Part shown: piece after piece, positions 43,596 to 52,400 of the stretch
Layout: every line of letters begins with the position of its first letter
How positions within the stretch are numbered: position 1 is the first letter of the stretch
Origin: Sphingobacterium puteale
GTDB taxonomy: Bacteria > Bacteroidota > Bacteroidia > Sphingobacteriales > Sphingobacteriaceae
Assembly (NCBI RefSeq): GCF_003627955.1
Contig: NZ_RBWS01000013.1
Coordinates: forward strand, 158,122-222,121
Length of the DNA: 64,000 nucleotides
Direction: 5' to 3'
Notes under the pieces: model-generated
Told to the model about the DNA's origin: nothing
The model's database searches: none
The model's input: the letters and a program-made list of their open reading frames with translations, nothing else
Program-made: the position numbers and the translations under genes

Positions 43596-44846
43596 TTATC
43601 GGATCTGTCCATTGCCCCGGACAATCCATTTTTCTGTTACCAATTTTTCCAGTGCAAAGGGACCACGGGCGTGCAATTTTTGCGTTGAAATACCTATTTC
43701 AGCCCCCAGTCCAAATTCCCCACCGTCCGTAAAACGCGTCGAAGCATTTGCATAGACCGCTGCAGCATCCACTTCATTCAAAAACCGTTCAATAGCCAAC
43801 TCATTTGAAGACACAATACACTCCGAATGTTTTGAAGAATACTTTTCGATATGTTCCAATGCTTCGTCCAATCCATTGACTGTTTTTATCGAACACTTCA
43901 AATCTAGAAATTCTCTACCGAAATCCGCTTCTTCTGCTGCCTTTAAATTTGAAAATCCATGCTGCTCCAATCGCTCAAATGCATAAGCGTCTGCAAAAAC
44001 TTCCACGGCGGCATGCTCAAAATAAGGTACCAGTTTAATTAAAAACTCGGGTGCCACCTGCTGATCCACTAAAACCGTATCCAAAGAATTGCAGACTGAT
44101 GGTCTGGAGATCTTTGCATTGGCGACAATTTTTGCTGCCATTTCGAGATCGGCAGTTTGATCCACATAGGTATGACATACTCCCGCACCAGTTTCAATCA
44201 CCGGAACTTTCGCATTTGTCCGTACAAAATTTATCAGAGATTGTGAGCCCCGCGGAATAATAATGTCCACATATTTAGTTGCCTCCAGCAATTCTGACAC
44301 ATGTTTGCGATCGACCGGCAATAATTGTACAATATCTTTTGGTATCTCCTGTTCTTCTAGGACAGCATGAATGACTTCCAGCAAGGCTACATTTGTATAG
44401 AGCGCATCAGAACCACCCCTCAACAGACAAACATTCCCTGATTGTATGCAAAGGGCTGCAACATCAATGGTCACGTTTGGACGGGATTCATAGATCACAC
44501 CAACCACACCAAGGGGCACAGTAATTTTCTCTATTTCCAGTCCATTGGGCAGCATTTTCTTCAGCAACAGCTGATCCGTTGGGTCTGCCAAATCAGCAAT
44601 CTGCTTTACACTATCGGACAGCGCCTTCAAACGACCACTATTCAGTAGAAGGCGGTCTTTTTTGGGATCTTCATCGTCCATACGATCCAGATCCATTTTA
44701 TTTGCCTGCAGGATAGGAGCTTCTTCTTCAATAAGAGCAGCAGCAATCGCATCTAATGTTTTCTTTTTACCTTCTGGAGAAAGCTGCTGCAAGAACTGTT
44801 TTGCCTTCGTTGCCGCCTTCAGTTGTTCAATTATTGTTTCACTCAT
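43596..44846 (-). CDS. proA: Gamma-glutamyl phosphate reductase
   Basis: A 416-residue NADPH-dependent aldehyde dehydrogenase-fold enzyme making glutamate-5-semialdehyde, the second step of proline synthesis. The catalytic cysteine lies in SRPSVCNSLDTVLVD, and VIYESRPNVTIDVAALCIQSGN is a strong family signature. The end FALEKLVTEKWIVRGNGQIR is normal. The start ATG overlaps the proB stop in ATGA, so the pair is translationally coupled. Confidence 0.95.
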   Translation of the reverse strand: MSETIIEQLKAATKAKQFLQQLSPEGKKKTLDAIAAALIEEEAPILQANKMDLDRMDDEDPKKDRLLLNSGRLKALSDSVKQIADLADPTDQLLLKKMLPNGLEIEKITVPLGVVGVIYESRPNVTIDVAALCIQSGNVCLLRGGSDALYTNVALLEVIHAVLEEQEIPKDIVQLLPVDRKHVSELLEATKYVDIIIPRGSQSLINFVRTNAKVPVIETGAGVCHTYVDQTADLEMAAKIVANAKISRPSVCNSLDTVLVDQQVAPEFLIKLVPYFEHAAVEVFADAYAFERLEQHGFSNLKAAEEADFGREFLDLKCSIKTVNGLDEALEHIEKYSSKHSECIVSSNELAIERFLNEVDAAAVYANASTRFTDGGEFGLGAEIGISTQKLHARGPFALEKLVTEKWIVRGNGQIR

Positions 44847-45874
44847 AACAATACGATATCATTTGCATGCGCAATTTCTAAATTCTTTTTACTGGACTGA
44901 GATAACAAAGATGAATCCATTTTCGCCCTGGCCACGGCCACCGTCAGACCTTCGAGATTCACAATGTTCAACACCTCCCCCTTCTCAAAATGTTCAACAA
45001 TGCGGGTTACCCCCACAGCCAATAAGCTTTTATGTTTTAATAAAGCCTCTTCGGCACCACGATCAATCATCAATTCGCCCTTAATCAAACTTCCGCTCGC
45101 TAGCCATTTTTTTCGCGAAGAGATCTTTTTACTCTCAGGCAAACACAAGGTACCTGTCTCATGTTTGAGGGCTTTTGTGATCGCATCTTCGGTCTGCATG
45201 CTAAAAATGACCACCCCGATCCCCATCTGATTGGCAAGCCGTGCAAAATTCAGTTTAGAGGTCATACCACCTAATCCGACAGCAGATTTATCTTTTCTTG
45301 CCAATCCCAGAATATCCCGGTCAATGGTCTCAATAGTCGCTATAATTTTATTATTCGCGTCCAATACCCCAGGAACAGAAGTACTAAACAATAATTTTTC
45401 AGCTCCAAATCCAACAGCAATAAGTGTTGCGAGTTCGTCGTTATCCGAAAACTTCAGCTCTTTATTGCTCACCACATCATTTTCATTGGCTACAGGGATT
45501 ACATTGTTGCGCCAAAGTTCCTCATAGGTATTCTTTAACTGCAGGAACTGATCCCGATTGGAAAAATGATGTCGCTCGCATAAGCTTTGTGCCAATGAAA
45601 TCTTAAAAGGCCTGAAATAGGTGGAATACGTATTAATCAATATCGGATTCCCAATGGCAGCTGCCGCTTTCCGCTCAGACAGCGTGCCTGTGTAACGGGG
45701 GAGAAAACGCTTGCCGGCAGCAACAGCACCCGAAGATACCAGGACAATATTGTACTTCCTCTGCAAAGAAGCAATCTGCCTGGCAATCTCCAAAACAATA
45801 CGTTCATCAACTTCTCCCTCTTTCGTGGTAATAGAAGCCGATCCAAATTTGATAACGAGAATAGGCTTTTTCAT
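44843..45874 (-). CDS. proB: Glutamate 5-kinase
   Basis: A 343-residue ATP-dependent kinase catalysing the first step of proline synthesis, usually feedback-inhibited by proline. The N-terminal kinase domain (LVIKFGSASITTKEGE... VLVSSGAVAAGK) is followed by a PUA domain (about 255-343: GELMIDRGAEEALLKHKSLLAVGVTRI). Length is slightly short of the 367-residue E. coli enzyme. It overlaps proA by 4 nt. Confidence 0.93.
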   Translation of the reverse strand: MKKPILVIKFGSASITTKEGEVDERIVLEIARQIASLQRKYNIVLVSSGAVAAGKRFLPRYTGTLSERKAAAAIGNPILINTYSTYFRPFKISLAQSLCERHHFSNRDQFLQLKNTYEELWRNNVIPVANENDVVSNKELKFSDNDELATLIAVGFGAEKLLFSTSVPGVLDANNKIIATIETIDRDILGLARKDKSAVGLGGMTSKLNFARLANQMGIGVVIFSMQTEDAITKALKHETGTLCLPESKKISSRKKWLASGSLIKGELMIDRGAEEALLKHKSLLAVGVTRIVEHFEKGEVLNIVNLEGLTVAVARAKMDSSLLSQSSKKNLEIAHANDIVLL

Positions 45875-46199
45875 TGTAAGTATGCTTTAGTTTAGATTAA
45901 AGCTCTAATTTAGTGAGAAGAATTTGATTTTTGCAAAATATGTTAATATTTGAACAATATAATTCAACAGTTCATTCCTTCAGTTATAAGGATTACAATG
46001 GATTAGAAAACGAAAATGGGGAAATATCGGATTGTGAAAATTAGGATGGCTCCGATGGGATCGGATGCCCCTTCAAATACAAATAGGTATAAAGTCAAAA
46101 AAGCAGGCACTCTTATGTGTACTCTCAAAAAGTCAGGCACTTTCTGAGGTAGTACACTTGATTGAGCGCTGCTTCTCGTTAAAGATATAGTAGGATATG
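45875..46199. other. Intergenic region with small repeats, no gene
   Basis: A 325-bp spacer between proB and the broken barrel gene. It holds a small hairpin (46048-46069, TCCGAT/ATCGGA with extension) and a pair of direct repeats (46095-46141, listed separately). I see no coding sequence. Confidence 0.5.
46095..46141. repeat. Pair of 17-bp imperfect direct repeats
   Basis: TCAAAAAAGCAGGCACT (46095-46111) and TCAAAAAGTCAGGCACT (46125-46141) differ at two positions; their starts are 30 bp apart. The region lies between proB and the frameshifted barrel gene. Its origin is unknown. Confidence 0.6.
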
Positions 46200-46804
46200 T
46201 TATTTTTTTAGTATTTGGTGTAGGTCAAATCGTAAACCGATATTAAACGTGCGGTTATAGAGTTTTACATTCTCATTGACGCTCATGTCTTTCATCCCAT
46301 AATTGGCCCCCATGAAAAGACCATAGCCACCATTCCATTTGTAGCCCAAATTAAAGCCCAAACCATAATCTGATGGATTGGTTGTCGCGTCATAAAACTT
46401 TCCATCATTATTGTTGACGTTCATTTGAATACCGTAATATGGGCTAGCAGCAAGGTAAATTCGACCTTCGCCAATAGTAATATTATAAGCAATATTCAAC
46501 GGGATATCAATTGCATTTCTCCGGTAGCTGCTCCAGTTATTTTCCAAGGTATGCTTGGCCTCCATACCATTTTGGGTAAAGTTGACTTCAGGTTGAATAG
46601 AATCCCAGCAATGAGCGGGATTTCGACAAAAACACCTGCCGTAATCCCAGAGATGCTTCTAAAGCTATAATTGTGGGATCGTTTGTTGGATAATAGCGAT
46701 CCAGCGTTCGTATATCCCGCATTTATACCGTAAGAAATCTTACTTTGACAAAATGCTGTGGAAAGCGCAAATAACAGCATAACGCTGCCAATTAAATGTT
46801 TCAT
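46200..46804 (-). pseudogene. PorT-like outer-membrane barrel gene, frameshifted
   Basis: Two overlapping reading frames together make one barrel protein of about 200 residues. The first (from ATG 46804) has a signal peptide (MKHLIGSVMLLFALSTAFCQ), then YGINAGYTNAG and FVEIPLIAG. The second continues DSIQPEVNFTQNGMEAKHTL through YLAASPYYGIQM to the final LYNRTFNIGLRFDLHQILKK. Adding one G in the run GGG (forward 46604-46606) restores IAGDSIQPEV, which reads as a normal barrel strand. So either the gene carries a 1-nt deletion or the sequence has a homopolymer error. The family is the outer-membrane beta-barrel (PorT-like) type. Confidence 0.8.
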
Positions 46805-46934
46805 ATGTGGTCAATTTATTTATAATTGCCACAAATATGCACCGCGAAATCCTAATTAAAATGCTATTTAGCGTTGTTTAACAAATCTTAATATTGATTA
46901 ACAATAATTAATAGATATTAACACAAAGGAACTG

Positions 46935-48968
46935 TTACGAGGAGAATCTTTCCTCGTACACTTTCTCTAAAGAGAACATTTCGTCACGGTATTTTGCTGC
47001 TTCCAAGAAGTCCATTTCTTTTGCAGCTTTATCCATTTTCTTCCGTACATTATCAATCGCTTTCTTCAGATCTTTCTCGCTCAAGTATTGCATGACTGGG
47101 TCTGCTGCAATAGCCTGTGTAGGGTCTGGCTCAACGTAAATCTTCTGTTCAACGCCTGAGAAATCGGCGACAGAGGTCTGTTCCAGGATCTCTTCCCTGG
47201 TCTTACCAACCGTGCGTGGCGTAATACCATGTTCGACATTATAGTTCATCTGCTTATCCCGGCGCCGGTTGGTTTCGTCTATCGTAACACGCATACTATC
47301 TGTCATTTTATCCGCGTACATAATAACCCGCCCTTTATCATTCCGGGCAGCACGTCCAATGGTTTGGATCAGCGAGCGCTCAGAACGTAAAAAACCTTCT
47401 TTATCAGCGTCGAGAATAGCGACAAGTGTGACTTCAGGCAGATCCAATCCCTCCCGAAGCAAATTCACTCCCACCAAAATATCAAATTCACCCAAACGTA
47501 ATCCCCTTAAAATCTCCACACGTTCCAAGGTTTTAATTTCGGAGTGTATATAACGCACTTTCAGATTCAGCTTGGTCATGTATTTGGACAGCTCCTCCGC
47601 CATCCGTTTGGTCAGGGTCGTTGCCAAGACACGCCCCCCTTCTTTAATTGTTTTATCGACTTCCTCCAAGAAATCATCGACCTGATTGATCGCCGGGCGA
47701 ACCTCAATAACAGGATCCAATAAGCCTGTCGGACGGATGACCTGCTCAACAACAACACCTTCTGTTTGCTGCAATTCATAGTCTCCGGGGGTAGCTGAAA
47801 CATAAATGGTCTGATTGGTCAGCGATTCAAACTCCGGAAAATTGAGCGGCCTGTTGTCCAATGCTGCCGGCAATCGAAAACCATGTTCTACCAAAGAGAC
47901 CTTACGTGAACGGTCACCACCATACATGGCCCGTAACTGGGGCAAGGTAACATGGCTCTCATCAATAACAAGCAGGTAGTCCTCCGGAAAATAATCCAGT
48001 AAACAGAAAGGGCGCATACCCGGTTTTCTGCCATCAAAGAATCGGGAATAATTTTCTATCCCGGAACAATAGCCCAGTTCGCGCATCATTTCCAGATCAT
48101 AGTTCACCCGCTCTTCCAAACGTTTGGCTTCCAGCATAAGCCCTTCCTCCTCCAATTGCGTCTTACGCTGCATCAATTCATCCTGAATAGCCCAGATCGA
48201 TTCCTTAAATTTCTCTTTCGGTGTAACGAAAAGGTTCGCAGGAAAAAGCGCTAGATCTTCCATTTTGTTCAAGGTCTTACCAGATACCGGATCGATCTCA
48301 CTCAATTCATCAATCTCATCGCCAAAAAATGAAATACGGATCGCAAAATCCAGGTAAGCCGGATATACGTCTACGGTATCTCCTTTAACACGAAATGTAC
48401 CGCGCTTAAACTCTGTTGTTGTTCTGGAATAGAGAATTTCAACCAACTTATGTAAAAAGGCATTTCGCGTAATTGTCATCCCTACGCCAAAACGAAAAAT
48501 TGATCGTGAGAAATCTTCTGGATTTCCCATACCATAAATACAGGACACCGAAGAGACCACAACAATATCGCGTCGTCCGGACATCAATGCAGAAGTCGTC
48601 GCCAATCGCAGTTTCTCGATTTCTTCGTTGATCGCCAGATCTTTTTCTATATAGGTATTTGTGGAGGCTATAAATGCTTCAGGCTGATAATAATCATAAT
48701 AAGAAACAAAGTAATTGACCGAATTATTCGGGAAGAACTGTTTGAATTCACCATACAGCTGTGCAGCCAATGTTTTATTATGACTCAATATCAGCGTTGG
48801 CTTTTGTGTTTCTTGAATTACATTGGCTACGGTAAATGTTTTACCGGATCCCGTAACCCCCAGAAGTGTCTGATATTGCTCGCCCTGCTCCACACCTGCT
48901 ACCAATTCTTTGATTGCCTCTGGCTGATCACCTGTCGGTCTATACTCTGATGTTAATTCAAATTTCAT
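46935..48968 (-). CDS. uvrB: Excinuclease ABC subunit B
   Basis: A 677-residue nucleotide-excision repair helicase. Walker A is GVTGSGKT (about 39-46); helicase motifs continue through VIDESHVTLPQLRAMYGGDRSRK and GVNLLREGLDLPEV. The beta-hairpin region YYDYYQPEAFIASTNTYIEKD is typical, and the C-terminal UVR domain (about 640-677: AAKEMDFLEAAKYRDEMFSL) is present. It should load onto damage with UvrA and recruit UvrC. It is monocistronic here. Confidence 0.97.
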   Translation of the reverse strand: MKFELTSEYRPTGDQPEAIKELVAGVEQGEQYQTLLGVTGSGKTFTVANVIQETQKPTLILSHNKTLAAQLYGEFKQFFPNNSVNYFVSYYDYYQPEAFIASTNTYIEKDLAINEEIEKLRLATTSALMSGRRDIVVVSSVSCIYGMGNPEDFSRSIFRFGVGMTITRNAFLHKLVEILYSRTTTEFKRGTFRVKGDTVDVYPAYLDFAIRISFFGDEIDELSEIDPVSGKTLNKMEDLALFPANLFVTPKEKFKESIWAIQDELMQRKTQLEEEGLMLEAKRLEERVNYDLEMMRELGYCSGIENYSRFFDGRKPGMRPFCLLDYFPEDYLLVIDESHVTLPQLRAMYGGDRSRKVSLVEHGFRLPAALDNRPLNFPEFESLTNQTIYVSATPGDYELQQTEGVVVEQVIRPTGLLDPVIEVRPAINQVDDFLEEVDKTIKEGGRVLATTLTKRMAEELSKYMTKLNLKVRYIHSEIKTLERVEILRGLRLGEFDILVGVNLLREGLDLPEVTLVAILDADKEGFLRSERSLIQTIGRAARNDKGRVIMYADKMTDSMRVTIDETNRRRDKQMNYNVEHGITPRTVGKTREEILEQTSVADFSGVEQKIYVEPDPTQAIAADPVMQYLSEKDLKKAIDNVRKKMDKAAKEMDFLEAAKYRDEMFSLEKVYEERFSS

Positions 48969-49252
48969 ACAATTCCTATTTCTTAAAGAAAACTATTTCG
49001 ACCTTTCGCTAAACATCATAACAGGTGTGTTACTACATTTCTGCTAAAAAAATCCGTCACACAAACTCCATGATGTAATCTACTAACGTTGCGATTGTGC
49101 AACAATGGTCTAGGGCCATATATCAAATGGTCTACCCACAAATTTACTAATTTTTTTACCATTTTATATCAAACTATAATTATGCCGAAGATGTTATTAC
49201 TTTCAGTTGATTATTTACTATCTTTAGCTTTAACAGAACTAGCACGCACGCC

Positions 49253-49900
49253 ATGGTCACTATTCTATCTACCCAAAATAGCATTGCAAATCATTTTATT
49301 GCAGAATTGAGAGATGTTACGATTCAGCGCGATCGTATGCGTTTCCGACGGAATCTGGAACGACTCGGAGAAGTATTTGCTTATGAGATCAGCAAAACCA
49401 TGACATTTAAACCTGTGGAAGTTGAAACACCATTGGGCGTCGCCAAAACACATCTGTTAATGGAACAACCGGTATTGGCGACCATCCTAAGAGCCGGACT
49501 TCCCTTCCATCAAGGCTTATTAAATGTCTTTGACCAAGCAGACAACACCTTTATCGCGGCGTATCGCCACACTAAGAAGAGCGGTGAGTTTGAAGTTCAT
49601 AAAGAATATGTAAATACCCCCAATTTAGATAATAGAACGGTCATCATCGTCGACCCAATGCTGGCAACCGGAAAGAGCCTCGTCTTATGCTGCAAAGATC
49701 TTTTGGCTGAATACGAGATTAAAGAACTTCATATTGTTGCAGCAATTGCCTCGGAAGAAGGATTAAACCATGTCAAGGCTTTCGTTCCTACCGCACATAT
49801 CTGGGTAGGCGATGTCGACCATGAATTGACAACAAAAGCCTATATTGTTCCCGGTCTTGGCGATGCCGGAGATCTGGCCTATGGTGAAAAACTTCATTAA
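49253..49900 (+). CDS. upp: Uracil phosphoribosyltransferase
   Basis: A 215-residue phosphoribosyltransferase converting uracil plus PRPP to UMP in pyrimidine salvage. The PRPP loop is VDPMLATGKSL (about 140-150), and the C-terminal uracil-binding signature YIVPGLGDAGDLAYG is present. Length fits the family (about 210). A 284-bp AT-rich region precedes it, with a TATCTTTA box (49219-49226) near the consensus. Confidence 0.96.
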   Translation: MVTILSTQNSIANHFIAELRDVTIQRDRMRFRRNLERLGEVFAYEISKTMTFKPVEVETPLGVAKTHLLMEQPVLATILRAGLPFHQGLLNVFDQADNTFIAAYRHTKKSGEFEVHKEYVNTPNLDNRTVIIVDPMLATGKSLVLCCKDLLAEYEIKELHIVAAIASEEGLNHVKAFVPTAHIWVGDVDHELTTKAYIVPGLGDAGDLAYGEKLH

Positions 49901-50003
49901 TGTGGATAATTATTTAAAATTAAATTAACACTTAGCTCATTGAAATTCAGTAAATTTATGTCAATGATGAAGTTTAATTTTTTTATATCTAATTTATACC
50001 ACT

Positions 50004-50477
50004 ATGAGATGGCAAAAATACAATGGCGAATCCATTCGCTCCACGATTTTCGATGCTGTTGAAGAAGTCATTAAACGAGAAGATGCCCTCGGGAATAAGC
50101 TCAAGGTTTATATCGGCACCGATTCCCAGGTAAAGAGGGGAATCATCGACTTCGCCACCGTCATCGTCTTTCTCCGGGAACATAAAGGTGGATTTATGTT
50201 TATCCAGCGGGACAAAAGGCATCACCGAATGAGTATTAAAGAACGGATGCTGCTCGAAGTCCAAAAATCCATCGACATCGCCTACCAACTCTGCCCCCTC
50301 CTCGAAAAATACAAAGTAGACCTCGAAGTCCACGCCGACATCAACACCAATCCAAATTTCCAGTCAAATGTTGCCCTCAAAGAGGCCATGGGGTATATTA
50401 TGGGTATGGGTTTTGTATTTAAGGCCAAACCAGAGTCGTTTGCGAGTACCAACTGTGCCAATAAACAGGTGCAGTAG
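50004..50477 (+). CDS. RNase H-like DUF458 (YkuK family) protein
   Basis: A 157-residue protein of the YkuK/DUF458 family with a predicted RNase H-like fold. The leading acidic residue lies in VYIGTDSQ (about 35-42); further conserved segments are VEVHADIN-like LEVHADINTNPNF (about 107-119) and KPESFASTNCANK near the end. Its substrate is unknown. Neighbours are upp (upstream) and pnuC (50 bp downstream). Confidence 0.85.
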   Translation: MRWQKYNGESIRSTIFDAVEEVIKREDALGNKLKVYIGTDSQVKRGIIDFATVIVFLREHKGGFMFIQRDKRHHRMSIKERMLLEVQKSIDIAYQLCPLLEKYKVDLEVHADINTNPNFQSNVALKEAMGYIMGMGFVFKAKPESFASTNCANKQVQ

Positions 50478-50526
50478 CTGACTATTGGACAGACTTTGTA
50501 TCTTTAGGTGTAATTTTAATCACCAG

Positions 50527-51129
50527 ATGCAAGATTTTTTTCAGCAGGTTGCGCGTCAATTTGCCCAGACCCCTTGGCTTGAATGGTTAGGTACACTGAC
50601 GGGCTTTCTTTGTGTTTATTTGGCGGCAAAGCAGAACATATGGAACTGGCCCATTAGTATCATCAGTGTGTTGTCCTATGCCATTCTTTTTTATGATGCC
50701 AGGCTTTACGGCGATACCGTATTGCAATTTTATTTTCTATCCACAGCCATATACGGCTGGTATTATTGGCATAAGCGAAGGGAGGAAAATAAGAAACCAA
50801 TTGTTAAGGCCAATAAAAAGCAGCTGATGCTAATCATTCTCGCTATCATCTGTTTAACAGCTCTAATAGGTTACCTCTTGGACAATAAGACGAATTCCGA
50901 TGTCCCTTATATCGATGCATTCTGTACCTCAGCTAGCTTTCTAGCCCAGTTTCTAATGACGAGAAAGATCCTTCAGAACTGGCTTCTATGGGTTTTCGTG
51001 GATATCTGCTATATTCCATTGTATATACACAAAGAACTTATGCTAACAGCTGTACTGTATCTTGTATTCTCCATAATTGCCTGGAATGGTTATCGTGACT
51101 GGCAAAAAAGCTATAAAAATTTTGCGTAA
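50527..51129 (+). CDS. pnuC: PnuC-family nicotinamide riboside transporter
   Basis: A 200-residue membrane protein with about seven spans. The family signature is WNWPISIISVLSYAILFYDARLYGDTVLQ, then YGWYYW and late WVFVDICYIPLYIHKEL. It moves nicotinamide riboside into the cell. The ATG at 50527 is preferred to an in-frame TTG at 50485. The next gene encodes an NadR-like kinase that would trap the substrate. No thiamine riboswitch is visible upstream, which argues against the thiamine-specific PnuT subtype. Confidence 0.9.
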   Translation: MQDFFQQVARQFAQTPWLEWLGTLTGFLCVYLAAKQNIWNWPISIISVLSYAILFYDARLYGDTVLQFYFLSTAIYGWYYWHKRREENKKPIVKANKKQLMLIILAIICLTALIGYLLDNKTNSDVPYIDAFCTSASFLAQFLMTRKILQNWLLWVFVDICYIPLYIHKELMLTAVLYLVFSIIAWNGYRDWQKSYKNFA

Positions 51130-51152
51130 TATTGCCTATCAAAAGGATAGAT

Positions 51153-51686
51153 GTGGGAAAAGAGTTAATAAAAATTGCCGTCGTAGGCCCCGAGTCTACA
51201 GGAAAGTCAACCATGGCACAGTATCTCGCTGAAAAATTTCAAACGGTCTGCGTTCCGGAATATTCGCGCTACTACTGTCAGAGCCTCAATAACAAATACA
51301 CTTTACAGGATGAGGTCAACATGTTTTATGGACAGGTTGCTTTGGAAGAAGCACTCCTCCCTTTAGCAAAGGGAAATATCCTGTTCTGTGACACTACTTT
51401 TATGACTGTGAAAATCTGGTCTGACTATCTATTCAAGCATACCCCAAAAGAAATCACGGACAAGATCCGGCAACATCCATATGATCTCTACTTACTGATG
51501 GATATCGACCTTCCCTGGCAGGACGATCCCTTAAGAGATTTTCCGGAGCAACGAGAATACTTTATGGAGGTATGGAAAACGGAATTAAATGCTGTCAATG
51601 GTCAATATCACATTATCTCAGGCGAGGGACAGCAGCGACTGGAAAATGGCTTAACAGCTGTCAACGATTTTCTGACATTGATTTGA
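51153..51686 (+). CDS. NadR-like nicotinamide riboside kinase
   Basis: A P-loop kinase of about 177 residues with Walker A VGPESTGKST and the helical PEYSRYYC segment typical of the ribosylnicotinamide kinase part of NadR. The gene follows pnuC closely and would phosphorylate incoming nicotinamide riboside to NMN. The start is uncertain: a GTG at 51153, after AGGATAGAT, or a TTG at 51132, 2 nt after the pnuC stop. There is no ATG near the P-loop. No NMN adenylyltransferase domain is present. Confidence 0.85.
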   Translation: MGKELIKIAVVGPESTGKSTMAQYLAEKFQTVCVPEYSRYYCQSLNNKYTLQDEVNMFYGQVALEEALLPLAKGNILFCDTTFMTVKIWSDYLFKHTPKEITDKIRQHPYDLYLLMDIDLPWQDDPLRDFPEQREYFMEVWKTELNAVNGQYHIISGEGQQRLENGLTAVNDFLTLI

Positions 51687-51696
51687 GACAAGCACC

Positions 51697-51727
51697 TTGA
51701 CGAAGCAGCCTTTTACAGCTATATTTG
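51697..51727 (+). promoter_or_regulatory. Promoter of the bacilliredoxin gene
   Basis: TTG (51697-51699), 20 bp, then TATATTTG (51720-51727), an exact consensus match. It implies a 5' leader of about 100 nt before the ATG at 51836. Confidence 0.72.
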
Positions 51728-51835
51728 TACTTGTAAAGTATACCTCTTAGTGCAATAAACAAGAAAGTTATAATGTAACTAAAAGCTGTACTCTACCGAA
51801 TTAAATTAGAATATTAACATTTTACTTAAGAAATA

Positions 51836-52246
51836 ATGTATCCAGAATATTTAGTAGCTCCAATGCGTCAAGAGTTAGTTGATGCGGGATTCGAAGAATT
51901 AAAAACTCCAGAAGCAGTTGATACTGCAATCGCTTCAGAAGGAACCGTTTTTGTGGTTGTAAACTCCGTTTGTGGTTGTGCGGCAGCAAATGCGCGTCCT
52001 GCAGCAAAAGCGGCTGTAAAAAACGAAAAACATCCGGCAAAACTAGTTACTGTTTTCGCAGGTATGGAAACTGACGCTGTTAACACAGCACGTAACTACA
52101 TGTTGCCCTACCCCCCATCTTCTCCGGCAATGGCATTGTTCAAAGATGGTAAATTGGTACACATGATTGAAAGACATATGATTGAAGGTCGCCCGGCACA
52201 AATGATTGCTGACAATTTAGTTGCAGCATTTGACGAGTACTGCTAA
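51836..52246 (+). CDS. BrxA/BrxB-family bacilliredoxin
   Basis: A 136-residue thioredoxin-fold protein of the YphP/BrxA family. The active site is SVCGCAAANARP (Cys46 and Cys48, the CGC motif), with cis-Pro region YPPSSPAMALF. In Bacillus these proteins remove bacillithiol from mixed disulfides; whether this organism makes bacillithiol is not shown here. The gene has its own promoter and terminator. Confidence 0.92.
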   Translation: MYPEYLVAPMRQELVDAGFEELKTPEAVDTAIASEGTVFVVVNSVCGCAAANARPAAKAAVKNEKHPAKLVTVFAGMETDAVNTARNYMLPYPPSSPAMALFKDGKLVHMIERHMIEGRPAQMIADNLVAAFDEYC

Positions 52247-52269
52247 TCACGTATTTTGATTTTTGAATT

Positions 52270-52305
52270 AAAACGGCTATCCGAATTATTTGGATAGCCG
52301 TTTTT
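52270..52305 (+). terminator. Terminator after bacilliredoxin gene
   Basis: Stem CGGCTATCC/GGATAGCCG with flanking A/T pairs, 9-nt loop, then five T. It begins 23 nt after the stop. Confidence 0.93.
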
Positions 52306-52400
52306 GTACCTCCCATAATATACCTTATGATATTCCAGCCAGTTCATATTTCAAAGAAATATCCCCTCGCTTTATAAACACTTTTTTTTATTTTTAGGAT

